64,000 bases of DNA, taken from the NCBI RefSeq assembly GCF_004358665.1, contig NZ_SMZR01000006.1:149554-213553 (forward strand), read 5' to 3'. The notes beneath the pieces are model-generated. The model did no database searches. It was not told the DNA's origin and saw nothing but the letters and a program-made list of their open reading frames with translations. This document shows, in pieces, positions 33,541 to 42,651 of the stretch. The translations under genes and the position numbers were made by a program. How positions within the stretch are numbered: position 1 is the first letter of the stretch; every line of letters starts with the position of its first letter. The stretch comes from Jeotgalibacillus sp. S-D1 (GTDB taxonomy: Bacteria; Bacillota; Bacilli; Bacillales; Jeotgalibacillaceae).

Positions 33541-34014
33541 ATGAACAGAGGAATGTTTACAGCGCTTTCTGCAATTGTGATTGCACAGGGGCTAAAAGTA
33601 TTTACGAACAAAAAGCTCACAGGGAAATGGGACTGGAAGCCAATTCTGCAAACTGGCGGGATGCCGAGCTCCCACTCAGCAGGGGTAGCTTCATTGGCAG
33701 CGTATACGGCGGCGAACCGGGGTACGCGCCATACTGAAACGGCTATTGCAGTTGTTTTTGGTTCCATCGTCATGTATGACGCACAGGGAATCAGACGGCA
33801 TACCGGTGAAATTGCCCGCCTTGTTAATGAACTTGAAAATAATTTTGAAGTAATCTCCGGAGATTACCCGAGTCTTGACTATGTAAAACGCGAAAAAGAC
33901 TTAAAAGAGCTTTTAGGCCATCAGCCGATTGAAGTGTTAGGCGGAGCGCTTTTTGGCATCGCATACGGCATCATTGCCGCTAAAATTGAAGATCGCAAAA
34001 TGGGACGGGCGTAA
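33541..34014 (+). CDS. yuiD: Divergent PAP2 family protein (YuiD-like)
   Basis: A 157-residue membrane protein, nearly the length of B. subtilis YuiD (158). The family core LQTGGMPSSHSAGVASLAAY and MYDAQGIRRHTGEIA contain the histidines expected of a PAP2-type acid phosphatase-like fold. There are three to four hydrophobic segments. The ATG at 33541 follows GTGAGG; the frame from 33475 is an over-extension. The physiological substrate is unknown, probably a lipid phosphate. Confidence 0.87.
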   Translation: MNRGMFTALSAIVIAQGLKVFTNKKLTGKWDWKPILQTGGMPSSHSAGVASLAAYTAANRGTRHTETAIAVVFGSIVMYDAQGIRRHTGEIARLVNELENNFEVISGDYPSLDYVKREKDLKELLGHQPIEVLGGALFGIAYGIIAAKIEDRKMGRA

Positions 34015-34044
34015 GGGTACATATGTAATAAGCATTTCGCAAAA

Positions 34045-34093
34045 CCAGATCAGAATGCTCTCACGGTAAATTCCGGGAGAGCATTCTTTTTAT
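34045..34093 (+). terminator. Intrinsic terminator
   Basis: AGAATGCTCTC pairs with GAGAGCATTCT, with an inner ACGG/TCCG-like stem, followed by TTTTTATC. Confidence 0.8.
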
Positions 34094-34181
34094 CTGTAAA
34101 GAGTTATTGTCTTTTTTAATATCCCGATAATTCATTGAAACGTAGCTTCATTGTAGCGGGAAGGGTTAGACGCTTGTTTTT

Positions 34182-35213
34182 CTACTTATTAAAGAGCTTT
34201 GTCAGAGAGATTCTTGCTTTTTTAAACCCCTCATAGGAATCCAATACAGAAATGATGATGGCGATCACAATAGACGTCCAGACAGCACCATTAACGACAT
34301 TCATTACATCGTCTGCAGTACTGTTAAACAGCTGCACCTGATAATCAACAAACGAGGGATTAAATAAATTCGAACTGCTTGCGAGGAAAATAAATACCAG
34401 GATATAAACCGCGTTATAAAAGGCGTTAATCACAGCCAGCCGGGGGGTCCATTGGCCAAGCACCCATTTAAAAATAGCAAGGGCAATTTCGATTGCGATA
34501 AGAAGACAAACAAATGGCCAGAAAGAAAGAAGCGTCTCTTCATTAAAAATCGGCGTAACATAGTTAAACCCAGATGTGCTGTCGCGCTCATAAACAGCAA
34601 TAATATTCACAGCATTAAAATACACGCCAGCCCAGACAGCTGTCCAAATCAGACTGAATAAAACTTGAGATTTTGATATGGCTTTCTTTTTTGGAATGGA
34701 TGAAAGATATTTTAAATCTTCAGGCTTCCAGGGTGCCCCGATTGTGGATTGGGGGAATGATTCCTTCACTGCACCGGAGCGCTCCAGCACAAAGAAAACA
34801 AGCGTTATCCAGAATAATGTTTGAACACCTACATTAAAAGCTGCTCCGACAATGCTAAACGACAAAGCGAGAATCATTTCAATAATAGTTGCTTCTCCAG
34901 CATAATTAATAATATTTGTTAATACCTGCGTAATCAGAACAACAGCTAATACAATGGGGAAAGTCATTTTTAAAATGGTTAAATAATGATCGTAGAGAGC
35001 GGGTCCAATCAAATAACGGGGAATATCACGGTACTGTCCAGCTAATTTTGCAGGGTCACCAAGCTTAGAAAGTGCTGCTTTAATTTCATCTTCTGTCGGG
35101 TTGTCAGGAAGCATATCCTGGATCGTCGATTGGAGTTCAAGCGCAATGTCTTCACGATTCTTTTCAGGCAGCAGCCGCGTCACTTCGTGTACGTAAAGAT
35201 CAATCAAGTTCAT
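34182..35213 (-). CDS. HAAS-domain integral membrane protein
   Basis: A 343-residue protein. Residues 1-65 form the helical HAAS domain (VTRLLPEKNREDIALELQSTIQDMLPD, then LGDPAKLAGQYRD), followed by about seven membrane segments. HAAS proteins are typically encoded directly after a PadR regulator and are thought to sense or transmit envelope signals. That is the case here: the start overlaps the end of the padR gene by 14 bases. Function beyond that is unknown. Confidence 0.82.
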   Translation of the reverse strand: MNLIDLYVHEVTRLLPEKNREDIALELQSTIQDMLPDNPTEDEIKAALSKLGDPAKLAGQYRDIPRYLIGPALYDHYLTILKMTFPIVLAVVLITQVLTNIINYAGEATIIEMILALSFSIVGAAFNVGVQTLFWITLVFFVLERSGAVKESFPQSTIGAPWKPEDLKYLSSIPKKKAISKSQVLFSLIWTAVWAGVYFNAVNIIAVYERDSTSGFNYVTPIFNEETLLSFWPFVCLLIAIEIALAIFKWVLGQWTPRLAVINAFYNAVYILVFIFLASSSNLFNPSFVDYQVQLFNSTADDVMNVVNGAVWTSIVIAIIISVLDSYEGFKKARISLTKLFNK

Positions 35214-35547
35214 TTTTCTTCTCTCCTTCCAATAGTTGTTGAAGCTCTAACGACGTCTTTTCCCATTCCTGTTTTAATTGCAGAAACAGCTCAGTCCCGA
35301 AATCACTCAGCACATAATATTTTCTTGGTCTGCTCTCTGTTGTATCCCATGAACTTGTCACCAGTTTTTGTTTTTCCAATCGCCTCAGAAGGGGGTAAAG
35401 TGTACTCTGGTCAATGACAATCCCCGATTTCTCCAATAACTGTACCAGTGAATAGCCGTATTGCGGCGTTTGTAACTGGCTTAAAACGGCCAGCGTCAGC
35501 GTCCCCCGCCTTAATTCGGTCGTCAAGGAAGATAACAGATCGCTCAT
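35200..35547 (-). CDS. PadR family transcriptional regulator
   Basis: A 115-residue repressor. The PadR winged helix is plain: RGTLTLAVLSQLQTPQYGYSLVQLL, then DQSTLYPLLRRLEKQKLV and the wing ending in RKYYVLSDFG. A helical dimerisation segment follows. It is the first gene of a two-gene unit with the HAAS membrane protein. A palindrome lies right after its -10 box and probably mediates autorepression. The inducer is unknown. Confidence 0.9.
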   Translation of the reverse strand: MSDLLSSLTTELRRGTLTLAVLSQLQTPQYGYSLVQLLEKSGIVIDQSTLYPLLRRLEKQKLVTSSWDTTESRPRKYYVLSDFGTELFLQLKQEWEKTSLELQQLLEGEKKNELD

Positions 35548-35572
35548 CCCTTCACCTCATTTCTCTTTATAC

Positions 35573-35593
35573 TGTATTTCATACACTATTATA
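35573..35593 (-). promoter_or_regulatory. padR promoter -10 box and palindromic operator
   Basis: On the minus strand a TATAAT (35588-35593) is followed three bases later by the perfect dyad TGTAT-N3-ATACA (35573-35585). This position fits repression by the PadR protein. No good -35 is visible. Confidence 0.55.
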
Positions 35594-35645
35594 ATATTAC
35601 CAACAATTGAAATTTGTGAATAAGAACTGTTGGCAATCCTCATAA

Positions 35646-35800
35646 TGTCGGGATCGAACCCTTCAGACATTTAATCCGCGGGTTTTGGGCCGAATCGAAG
35701 CCTTTGGGAACGCTACCGGCGGGTTTTCACCACTTATCACAGCCTTTGCCCCCTCTATCGGCGGATGTGACCTTTCACCTATTTATCATTAAACCGAAAC
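35646..35800. repeat. 21-bp-period alternating repeat, locus A (decayed)
   Basis: About seven units of 20-21 bp alternate between an AATCCGCGGGT-like and an AATCGAAGCCT-like core: AATCCGCGGGTTTTGGGCCG, AATCGAAGCCTTTGGGAACG, then TACCGGCGGGT, TATCACAGCCT and TATCGGCGGAT. The same two cores alternate at 49.3 and 63.7 kb. It fills most of the 395-bp gap 35548-35942. No gene. Confidence 0.75.
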
Positions 35801-35858
35801 CCTCGTCTGCAGCTGCACTGTAGTCCCCGATTCCGCAAACATACAAATGGTGCTGAAC

Positions 35859-35901
35859 AAAAAATGCCCCTGGAACATGTCATGTTCCCGGGGCATTTTA
35901 T
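35859..35901 (-). terminator. Intrinsic terminator
   Basis: An almost perfect 19-bp stem (AAAATGCCCC-TGGAACATG with its complement) has a 2-base loop, flanked by A/T runs. It ends the acetyltransferase gene. Confidence 0.8.
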
Positions 35902-35942
35902 AGAGTTGGATCGGACTCTCTTTTTTCGCATCTAAACCGGCA

Positions 35943-36365
35943 CTAAAGATCTTTCTTCATATAATAATGGCTAAAGTCTCTTCCGACATTATCAAGCGTT
36001 CCGTACACTGAATAGCCATGTTTTTTATAAAAATCCAATGCCTGAAAGCTCAAGGTGTCCAGTTTGATAAAATCACAGTGTTTTTCACGTGCCAGCTGCT
36101 CTGCTTCGTTTAAAAGCTTTGAACCGTACCCTGTGCCCCGAAGATTCTCATCAAGAATTAAAGTGTGAATTTCAAGCCAGTTCCAGCAGAACTCACCTAA
36201 AAGTCCGCCCTTAACATTTCCCTCAGCATCCTTTAAGAATAATTTCATTTCCTCATACCTGCCTCTTAAATCCTCAGGAAAATGAGAGGCATTAAATTCA
36301 TATAACTTGTGATGAATCTGATTTTCCTCAGTCTTGATGTGTTCTTTTGTGATATGTAAGGTCAT
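35943..36365 (-). CDS. GNAT family N-acetyltransferase
   Basis: A 140-residue single-domain acetyltransferase with the acetyl-CoA loop LDENLRGTGYGSKLLNEAE and the downstream DTLSFQALDFYKKHGY motif. AGGAGAACG precedes the ATG. It overlaps the small membrane protein gene upstream by four bases, so the two are coupled. Substrate unknown. Confidence 0.85.
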   Translation of the reverse strand: MTLHITKEHIKTEENQIHHKLYEFNASHFPEDLRGRYEEMKLFLKDAEGNVKGGLLGEFCWNWLEIHTLILDENLRGTGYGSKLLNEAEQLAREKHCDFIKLDTLSFQALDFYKKHGYSVYGTLDNVGRDFSHYYMKKDL

Positions 36366-36592
36366 AGGCTCGTTCTCCTTTTCGGTATTCTGGAAATCAT
36401 ATAAGCAATCGCAGCCGCGGGCAGAAGAAGTAAAAAAGGCATTGTCGTTTCTCCAAATGAGACTTGCTGCTGCAGAGTCTGAGGCGCAGATAATACCGGT
36501 GTAAAAAATGCAGTCAAAAGAATACCTGACAGCAGCTGGAATCCTATAATAAGGACAATAAAACTGGCAATAAATAGTATAAACCGTTTCAA
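36362..36592 (-). CDS. Small membrane protein
   Basis: A 76-residue protein with two transmembrane helices (about residues 4-26 and 48-66) and a basic C-terminus (SRIPKRRTSL). An in-frame GTG at 36601 lies within the ribosome binding site AGGAGGTGG, so the TTG at 36592, five bases beyond it, is the more likely start. It is translationally coupled to the acetyltransferase. Not recognised. Confidence 0.6.
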   Translation of the reverse strand: MKRFILFIASFIVLIIGFQLLSGILLTAFFTPVLSAPQTLQQQVSFGETTMPFLLLLPAAAIAYMISRIPKRRTSL

Positions 36593-36722
36593 GTTTTCCA
36601 CCTCCTGATAGGAATTACGATTTCAAAGGCAAAAAGTTTCCTATAACAGGAAAATACCTATTTAGGATTCATCCTTTTCCAGAAGAAGAAAAAGCTGTAC
36701 ACTATCGTAAAGAGGTGATTGG

Positions 36723-37556
36723 ATGAAAATTGCATTAGTAACGGGTGCCAATTCAGGAATGGGATTGGCCACAACAGTTGAATTGGCAAAGCAGGGTATG
36801 CATGTGGTGATGCTGTGCCGAAATCCTCGCAAGGGGAAAGTGGCATGGATTTCTGCAAAAGAGCAAAGTCGCTCACAGGAAATTACACTGATGAACGCTG
36901 ATCTTGGTTCAATGGAAAGCATTCGGGAATTTGCAGCTGAATTTAAAAAGAAGTTTGATCACTTGGATATTTTAGTGAATAACGCAGGTGTTGTGTCACT
37001 GAAAAGACAGCTGACTGATGACGGATTTGAATCGCAGCTGGGCGTTAATCATCTTGGACATTTTTTATTAACGAATCTGTTATTGGATGAATTAAAAAAG
37101 TCGCAGGCAGGCAGAATCATTGTTGTCAGTTCGGGTGCTCATAAATGGGGCAAAATTGACTTTGACGATCCGCATTTTGAAAAAGGATACAATGTGGCAA
37201 AAGGTTACGGTCGTTCCAAGCTTGCCAATATATTATTTACTAAAGCACTAGCGAAGCGTTTGGAAGGAACTAATGTAACTGTAAATGCCGTTCACCCGGG
37301 TGCAGTTGCAACTAACCTGGGTGTTAACCGCAAAACGGAATTTGGCCGGAGCATTACCCGTGTATTAAAGCCGTTTTTCCAAACAGCTGAAGAGGGTGCT
37401 AAAACAGCTGTATATTTAGCTACCAGCAATGAAGTGGCGGATGTTTCCGGACGTTACTTTTATAAAATGAAGGAAGTTGACGTTTCAGAGGATGCTAAAA
37501 ATGAGTGGCTGGCTGAAGAATTATGGGGCTGGAGCGAAGAACGTGTTGGCCTTTAA
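36723..37556 (+). CDS. Short-chain dehydrogenase/reductase (retinol-dehydrogenase-like)
   Basis: A 277-residue NAD(P)-dependent oxidoreductase. The dinucleotide motif is TGANSGMG, followed by NNAG, catalytic Ser in VVSSGAHKW and the YGRSK Tyr/Lys pair. The sequence is closest to the retinol dehydrogenase/WW-domain oxidoreductase-like subgroup of classical SDRs. AGAGGTGAT precedes the start, and a strong terminator follows. Substrate unknown. Confidence 0.9.
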   Translation: MKIALVTGANSGMGLATTVELAKQGMHVVMLCRNPRKGKVAWISAKEQSRSQEITLMNADLGSMESIREFAAEFKKKFDHLDILVNNAGVVSLKRQLTDDGFESQLGVNHLGHFLLTNLLLDELKKSQAGRIIVVSSGAHKWGKIDFDDPHFEKGYNVAKGYGRSKLANILFTKALAKRLEGTNVTVNAVHPGAVATNLGVNRKTEFGRSITRVLKPFFQTAEEGAKTAVYLATSNEVADVSGRYFYKMKEVDVSEDAKNEWLAEELWGWSEERVGL

Positions 37557-37560
37557 ATAC

Positions 37561-37613
37561 CGTTAGACAGTAGGACCAGCAGGCTTGCTGGTCCTACTGT
37601 CTATAAAAAATCA
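37561..37613 (+). terminator. Intrinsic terminator
   Basis: A 16-bp perfect stem (GACAGTAGGACCAGCA with its complement) is followed by an AT-rich stretch. No proper T-run follows at once. Confidence 0.65.
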
Positions 37614-37630
37614 GGAAGGGAGGAATAGGA

Positions 37631-38197
37631 GTGAACCCAATTCTGCTTGATTTTCCAGAAGAATTCTCAACTGATCGATTGCTGATCCGCGCGCCAAAAC
37701 CAGGGGACGGAGAAGCTGTCTGGGAAGCCATCAACGCATCAAGAGCGGATTTAAAGCCATGGCTTCATTTTGCTTCAAAAGAAGAAACAAAAGAAGCGGT
37801 AGAAGCAAACATACGGGAATCACAGATTAGATTTTTATCAAGGGAGGATCTTCGTCTGCTGGTATTTTTAAAAGATACAGGTCAATTTGTGGGCTCGTCC
37901 GGACTGCACCGCATTAATTGGGACATTCCAAAGTTTGAAATTGGCTATTGGATCGACAGCCGTATGAGCGGGAAAGGGTATATGACAGAAGCAGTCGAGG
38001 GTATTACGGACTTTGCTTTCTCCACGCTTAAAGCAAAAAGAGTGGAAATCAGGTGCAACAGCAAAAATAGCAACAGCATAAAAATTCCTGAAAAACTTGC
38101 CTATACACTGGAAGGTGTATTAAGAAACGATCTGTTTGATGAAGTATTAAACGAATCGGCGGATACTTGTGTTTTTGCTAAAATTGCTGAAAATTAA
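37631..38197 (+). CDS. RimJ/RimL-type GNAT acetyltransferase
   Basis: A 188-residue protein with the RimL-like pattern FSTDRLLIRAPKPGDG, IGYWIDSRMSGKGYMTEAV (acetyl-CoA loop) and VEIRCNSKNSNS. The GTG start follows GGAAGGGAGG. Similar in plan to the enzyme at 1342 but not a close copy. Probably acetylates a protein N-terminus or small amine. Confidence 0.88.
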   Translation: MNPILLDFPEEFSTDRLLIRAPKPGDGEAVWEAINASRADLKPWLHFASKEETKEAVEANIRESQIRFLSREDLRLLVFLKDTGQFVGSSGLHRINWDIPKFEIGYWIDSRMSGKGYMTEAVEGITDFAFSTLKAKRVEIRCNSKNSNSIKIPEKLAYTLEGVLRNDLFDEVLNESADTCVFAKIAEN

Positions 38198-38448
38198 ACA
38201 ATTGAAGGGCAGCTGAATAATCTGGTTGTTCCGCTGATTGACAAATGGTACATATGATTACGTGCGAGCTTCCGGTAAACCTTAAAAGGTTTTCTGGAAG
38301 CTTTTTTTATAGTCGCATCAAACCTTATAAACACTACGTTAATTAGTTTGATAAAAACGAAAATTCTGATATTAACTTGCAGGGTTTCCTGCAAAAAGGT
38401 ACAATATTACTAGGTTTAGTGATTTTATTGTCATTTGGAGGCTTATAA

Positions 38449-39294
38449 ATGCAGGAAATACTGCAAAAATTGGAGGACTCTTATCATCTTTTAAGCACAG
38501 GGCAAAAGAAGGTTGCAGCATTGTTTTTTGAAGAACCCAGCATCATCGCATTTTCGTCAGCACTTGAAACGGGCCGGCACGTTCATGTCAGTGAATCAAC
38601 AGTCATCCGGCTCACTCAAAAAATCGGCTACAAAGGCTACACCGAGGTGCAGCACATTATTCAAAGAAAGCTGGCTGAGGAGCGTTGGTTAAAACCACAG
38701 CCGGGATTTGGTTCCAGGGAAAAACAAAGCTTTCTTCATAATCTGCTGGAAGCTGATATTGCAAACATTTCCAGATTGAAAGAGTCACTAAAGGAAGAAA
38801 CCCTGCTTCAAGTGGTGCAGCATATCAGCAAAGCAAGAAAAATCTACGTAACAAGTAATATGTTTAGTTATGGTCTTAGCCATTTATTTGCACATTGGCT
38901 GAATATGGTGCTGGATAATACCGAAATGCTCATGCAGGGCGACATTCAATATTATCATCAACTTTCCAAGATGAATAACCAGGATGTATTAATCTCATTG
39001 GTTTTACCGCGTTACACAAATAATGTTATTGAAACGGTTAAGACTTCAAAAGCGCAGGGCGCCACTGTTATTTCAATAACAGACCAAGCTGATTCTCCGA
39101 TTGCCGACCATTCAGATATTTTACTGGAGGCTACTATTAATTCAAATCTCAACATCGATTCTTTTACGGCGGTGCTATCTCTTCTGACAGCTATTATGAG
39201 ATTCATCTCAGTTAAGGATTATGAAAAAGTAAATGAAAATTTAAGAAGTGTGGAGAGAATGTACCAGGAAAAAGGAATATTTCATCGTTCTTAA
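38449..39294 (+). CDS. MurR/RpiR family transcriptional regulator
   Basis: A 281-residue regulator. An N-terminal RpiR-type helix-turn-helix (residues 1-77, VSESTVIRLTQKIGYKGYTEVQ) is followed by a SIS sugar-phosphate-binding domain (about 110-250, with YVTSNMFSYG and ISITDQADSPIADHSDI). Family members sense phosphosugars. This one sits directly before an amino-acid-type ABC transporter operon (75 bp gap) and may control it. TTGGAGG precedes the start. Confidence 0.88.
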   Translation: MQEILQKLEDSYHLLSTGQKKVAALFFEEPSIIAFSSALETGRHVHVSESTVIRLTQKIGYKGYTEVQHIIQRKLAEERWLKPQPGFGSREKQSFLHNLLEADIANISRLKESLKEETLLQVVQHISKARKIYVTSNMFSYGLSHLFAHWLNMVLDNTEMLMQGDIQYYHQLSKMNNQDVLISLVLPRYTNNVIETVKTSKAQGATVISITDQADSPIADHSDILLEATINSNLNIDSFTAVLSLLTAIMRFISVKDYEKVNENLRSVERMYQEKGIFHRS

Positions 39295-39369
39295 ATAAGA
39301 ACTACTTGTTTGTTGATAACCTGTTTTTCAGTTTAATAGGTTAACTATATAAAAAGGGGAGAGTTAACA

Positions 39370-40209
39370 ATGAAAAAGCTATCGATTTTAGGTGCAATGT
39401 TATCGACAAGTCTTATTTTGGCGGCCTGTGGAGGAGGGGACGAAGCGGAAGAAACATCCGGTTCCTCTGATAATGCAGGAAGTGAATATAATTTATTTGA
39501 AGACGGAAAACTTACGTGGGCATCAAGCGGATTGTACAAGCCTTTTAACTATGAAGAAAGCGGCGAGCTGAAAGGGTTTGATGTGGAAATCGGCTACGCA
39601 ATTGCTGAGAAATTGGGCCTCGAGCCAAATCCAATTACGACGCCATGGGAAACGATCCTGCAGGGACTGACGGGAGAACGTTTTGACGCGATCATCGGCA
39701 GCATGGCCATCACGAATGACCGGGCAGAGCAGGTGGACTTCTCGGATCCCTATTATTATTCTGGTGGAATGGTTTTTGTAGCAGAAGGAAATAACGAAAT
39801 TACATCAGCGGAGGATTTAAAAGGGAAAAAAATTGGGGTGGTCGCACAGAGTACCTACGATAGTGCAGCGCAGGAATATACAGATTCTTCTAATATTCAA
39901 TACTATAACAGTGACGTGGTGGCGTTGAATGATCTGGAAATAGAAGGACGCCTGGATGCTGTGATCACAGCGGATGTTGTTGGATACGAAGCCATTGCAG
40001 CAGGTCTTGAAATTAAAGAAGTAGGGGAGCCTTTGTGGATTGAAAAAGCAGCCATTGCGGTTAATAAAGACAATCCTGAACTGCTTGAAGCAATAAATGG
40101 AGCGCTCAAGGAAATTCAAGAGGATGGGACTTATGATGAGATTTCAACCAATCTATTTGATCGAAATCTTTTAGAAACGGATATAGAAGGAATTGAAGTT
40201 TTAGAATAA
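39370..40209 (+). CDS. Amino acid ABC transporter substrate-binding lipoprotein
   Basis: A 279-residue lipoprotein with lipobox LAAC (Cys20) and a family 3 solute-binding domain. The signature is GFDVEIGYAIAEKLGLE, then GSMAITNDRAEQVDFSDPYY and LKGKKIGVVAQSTY. It captures an amino acid (polar or cystine-like; not resolvable) outside the membrane and delivers it to the permease encoded next. First gene of a three-gene transporter operon downstream of an RpiR regulator. Confidence 0.92.
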   Translation: MKKLSILGAMLSTSLILAACGGGDEAEETSGSSDNAGSEYNLFEDGKLTWASSGLYKPFNYEESGELKGFDVEIGYAIAEKLGLEPNPITTPWETILQGLTGERFDAIIGSMAITNDRAEQVDFSDPYYYSGGMVFVAEGNNEITSAEDLKGKKIGVVAQSTYDSAAQEYTDSSNIQYYNSDVVALNDLEIEGRLDAVITADVVGYEAIAAGLEIKEVGEPLWIEKAAIAVNKDNPELLEAINGALKEIQEDGTYDEISTNLFDRNLLETDIEGIEVLE

Positions 40210-40236
40210 TAAGTCCAAGTGTTAGGAAGGTGCAGC

Positions 40237-40905
40237 ATGCCAGAAATTATTGTTACATTATCAGAGGTATTTACGCGTACATTATCAGGATTTTTGGACG
40301 CAACGGTTATTACACTGCAGCTTACAGCAATTGGAATTGTTCTGGGCTGTTTGCTTGGGCTGTTCTTTGCCCTGTTAAAGCTATCTAAATCAAAGCCATT
40401 GCAGTTTATTGCAAATGTATATATCACGATCATTCGCGGAACGCCATTAATTGTTCAAATAACCTTTTTGTATTTTGGGATTACTGAATTTATTACTCTT
40501 ACAAACTTTTGGGCGGGAGCCATTGCTTTGGGTGTTCATAATGGTGCCTATATTGCAGAGATTTTCCGGGGTGCGATTCAGGGAATTGATAAAGGACAGT
40601 CAGAGGCCAGCAGCTCGCTTGGAATGACCAAAGCGCAAAGCATGAAACGCATTGTATTTCCACAGGCGTTAAAAAGGTCCATTCCACCTCTTGGAAATCA
40701 GTTTATTATTGCGTTGAAGGATTCTTCCCTTGTCTATGTTATCGGTGTAGCCGAGCTCTTCTCTCTTGCCAACAGGGAGGCCGCTCAGTCCTTTCAGCCC
40801 TTTGAAACCTATCTGGTAGTAGGACTCTATTATTTAGTACTGGTTATGATCTTTAGCTATTTGTTAAAACTATACGAAAACAAACTTGACGTTGATAAGG
40901 ATTAG
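40237..40905 (+). CDS. Amino acid ABC transporter permease
   Basis: A 222-residue membrane protein with five to six helices, of the HisM/GlnP type. The EAA loop is [23 protein letters not shown], and the family stretch [18 protein letters not shown] is present. The ATG at 40237 follows AGGAAGG; the frame to 40219 is rejected. Only one permease is encoded, so it presumably works as a homodimer with the ATPase that follows. Confidence 0.92.
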   Translation: MPEIIVTLSEVFTRTLSGFLDATVITLQLTAIGIVLGCLLGLFFALLKLSKSKPLQFIANVYITIIRGTPLIVQITFLYFGITEFITLTNFWAGAIALGVHNGAYIAEIFRGAIQGIDKGQSEASSSLGMTKAQSMKRIVFPQALKRSIPPLGNQFIIALKDSSLVYVIGVAELFSLANREAAQSFQPFETYLVVGLYYLVLVMIFSYLLKLYENKLDVDKD

Positions 40906-40919
40906 AGAGGAGGTCGCAT

Positions 40920-41642
40920 ATGATTATTGCAAAAAATATCCACAAATCATTTGGAGATTTAGAAGTGCTAAAAGGAATTGACCTCCATGTAGCACCAAAA
41001 GAAGTTGTTGTACTTGTAGGTGTCAGCGGTTCAGGTAAAAGTACACTTTTGCGCTGTTTTAATTTTTTGGAAATGATTAATCATGGAGAAATTGCGATTG
41101 ATGGGAAAACGATAAACCCTAAAAAAGATAATTTAAATAAAATACGTGCTGAAGTAGGAATGGTTTTTCAGCATTTTAACTTGTTTCCTCATAAAACAGT
41201 GCTTGAAAACATCATTGAAGCACCGATGCAGGTAAAGAAAAAAGGGAAACAGGAAGCAATCAAGCATGGAAGACAGCTGCTTGAAAAGGTCGGTCTTGCA
41301 GAAAAAGCGGATGTTTACCCAAGCAAATTGTCGGGCGGCCAAAAGCAGCGTGTTGCCATCGCAAGATCTCTTGCAATGGAACCAAAGGTCATGCTGTTTG
41401 ATGAACCCACATCGGCTCTTGATCCAGAACTCGTCAGCGAAGTACTTGCAGTAATGAAACAGCTGGCACAAGAAGGGATGACGATGGTTGTCGTAACACA
41501 TGAAATGAGATTTGCGAGAGAAGTTGCAGACCGCATCATCATGCTGGATCAGGGGAGGATTATTGAATCAAATGATCCGAAAACATTTTTTGAAAACCCT
41601 GAGCATGAACGAACCAAGCAGTTTATCCAGCTGGTGGAGTAG
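40920..41642 (+). CDS. Amino acid ABC transporter ATP-binding protein
   Basis: A 240-residue GlnQ-type ATPase. Walker A is [10 protein letters not shown]-loop [10 protein letters not shown], signature LSGGQKQR, Walker [13 protein letters not shown], switch His in VVTHEM. AGAGGAGGTCG sets the start, 14 bp after the permease stop. It completes the transporter; a strong terminator closes the operon. Confidence 0.94.
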   Translation: MIIAKNIHKSFGDLEVLKGIDLHVAPKEVVVLVGVSGSGKSTLLRCFNFLEMINHGEIAIDGKTINPKKDNLNKIRAEVGMVFQHFNLFPHKTVLENIIEAPMQVKKKGKQEAIKHGRQLLEKVGLAEKADVYPSKLSGGQKQRVAIARSLAMEPKVMLFDEPTSALDPELVSEVLAVMKQLAQEGMTMVVVTHEMRFAREVADRIIMLDQGRIIESNDPKTFFENPEHERTKQFIQLVE

Positions 41643-41651
41643 ACAAAAATC

Positions 41652-41698
41652 AGTAAAAAGCTCTTACGAACCGAACATGTTCGTAAGAGCTTTTTTTG
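41652..41698 (+). terminator. Terminator of the amino acid transporter operon
   Basis: AAAAGCTCTTACGAA with its perfect complement, a ~12-base loop and TTTTTTT. Confidence 0.85.
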
Positions 41699-41900
41699 AT
41701 TACACTCTATTATTATAAGAAAGCTCAGGGTAGCGGAAATGATCCAATTCCATCACAGAGTAATTTTTTTAGGGTCTCTTATTGTCCACACACCTACTTT
41801 ATTTAGAGAAAAACGGCAATAATGGTTGTGAGGTGGAGGTCTTGACGCTCGATCAATCCTATCAGGCAATAGAATTTCTTCCGTTAATTGTCTATTTTCC

Positions 41901-41932
41901 TTCACACTCTTTTCACAGCCACCTGCTAAAAT
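41901..41932 (+). promoter_or_regulatory. Two-component promoter with direct repeats
   Basis: TTCACA occurs at 41901 and again at 41912, exactly one helical turn (11 bp) apart. That is the spacing used by OmpR/PhoP-type regulators, and a TAAAAT -10 box lies at 41927. It is upstream of the response regulator gene, so autoregulation is likely. The rest of the 330-bp gap 41643-41973 shows nothing more. Confidence 0.5.
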
Positions 41933-41973
41933 AAAGATAAACTGACCAAAGTGTATTGAAACGAGGAATCAAC

Positions 41974-42648
41974 ATGAGCGTTCGAAAGATATTAATCGTG
42001 GACGATGAAGCTGCTATGAGAAATTTGATAAGATCCTTTCTTGTATCTGAGGGCTACGTAGTGACGGAGGCGGCAAACGGAATGGAAGCATTAAAAATTG
42101 CCAAAAACGATCCCCCTGATTTGATGCTGGTAGACGTGATGATGCCTTTTATGGATGGGTATGTTTTTACTGAAGAGATAAGAAAAACCGCAGATACACC
42201 TATTATTTTTCTTTCTGCTAAAGGAGAGGAATGGGATAAAGTGAAAGGCCTTAAGATTGGGGGAGATGATTATCTTGTTAAACCTTTTCATTCAGGCGAG
42301 CTCATTGCCAGAATTGAAACGGTGCTGAGAAGAAGCGATCCGCATTTTCACAAAAGCAATTTGATGAAAGCCGGACCAATTTCACTCGATCTAACAAGCT
42401 ATCGCGTTTTTCTTGAAAATGAGGAGCTGTCGCTGACGATGAAAGAGTACAAGCTGCTTTCTCTTCTTGTCACCAATAAAAACAGCCTGGTTACACGGGA
42501 CTACTTAATGGAAACAGTGTGGGGGCTTGAATACAGCGGGACTGAGCGGACGGTTGATACACATATAAAAACGCTTCGGATGAAGATGAAGCAGCATGGA
42601 GAGCTAATCAAAACGGTATGGGGATTAGGATACAAACTTGAGGTGTAG
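41974..42648 (+). CDS. OmpR/PhoB-family response regulator
   Basis: A 224-residue regulator. The receiver domain has Asp10-Asp11, phospho-acceptor Asp54 (MLVDVMMP) and Lys103; the C-terminal winged helix contains TMKEYKLLSLLVTN and RTVDTHIKTLRMKM. The ATG at 41974 follows GAGGAATC; an upstream in-frame ATG at 41956 is not preceded by a site. It pairs with the kinase that follows. Downstream genes (Sco, PepSY, FixH-like) point to an envelope, copper or respiratory signal, by context only. Confidence 0.92.
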   Translation: MSVRKILIVDDEAAMRNLIRSFLVSEGYVVTEAANGMEALKIAKNDPPDLMLVDVMMPFMDGYVFTEEIRKTADTPIIFLSAKGEEWDKVKGLKIGGDDYLVKPFHSGELIARIETVLRRSDPHFHKSNLMKAGPISLDLTSYRVFLENEELSLTMKEYKLLSLLVTNKNSLVTRDYLMETVWGLEYSGTERTVDTHIKTLRMKMKQHGELIKTVWGLGYKLEV

Positions 42649-42651
42649 AGG

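Noticed and set aside
35646..35800. CRISPR-like appearance of the short regular repeats
   Set aside because: Cores of ~11 bp with ten-base gaps and two alternating sequences do not fit repeat-spacer dimensions, and no cas genes are present.
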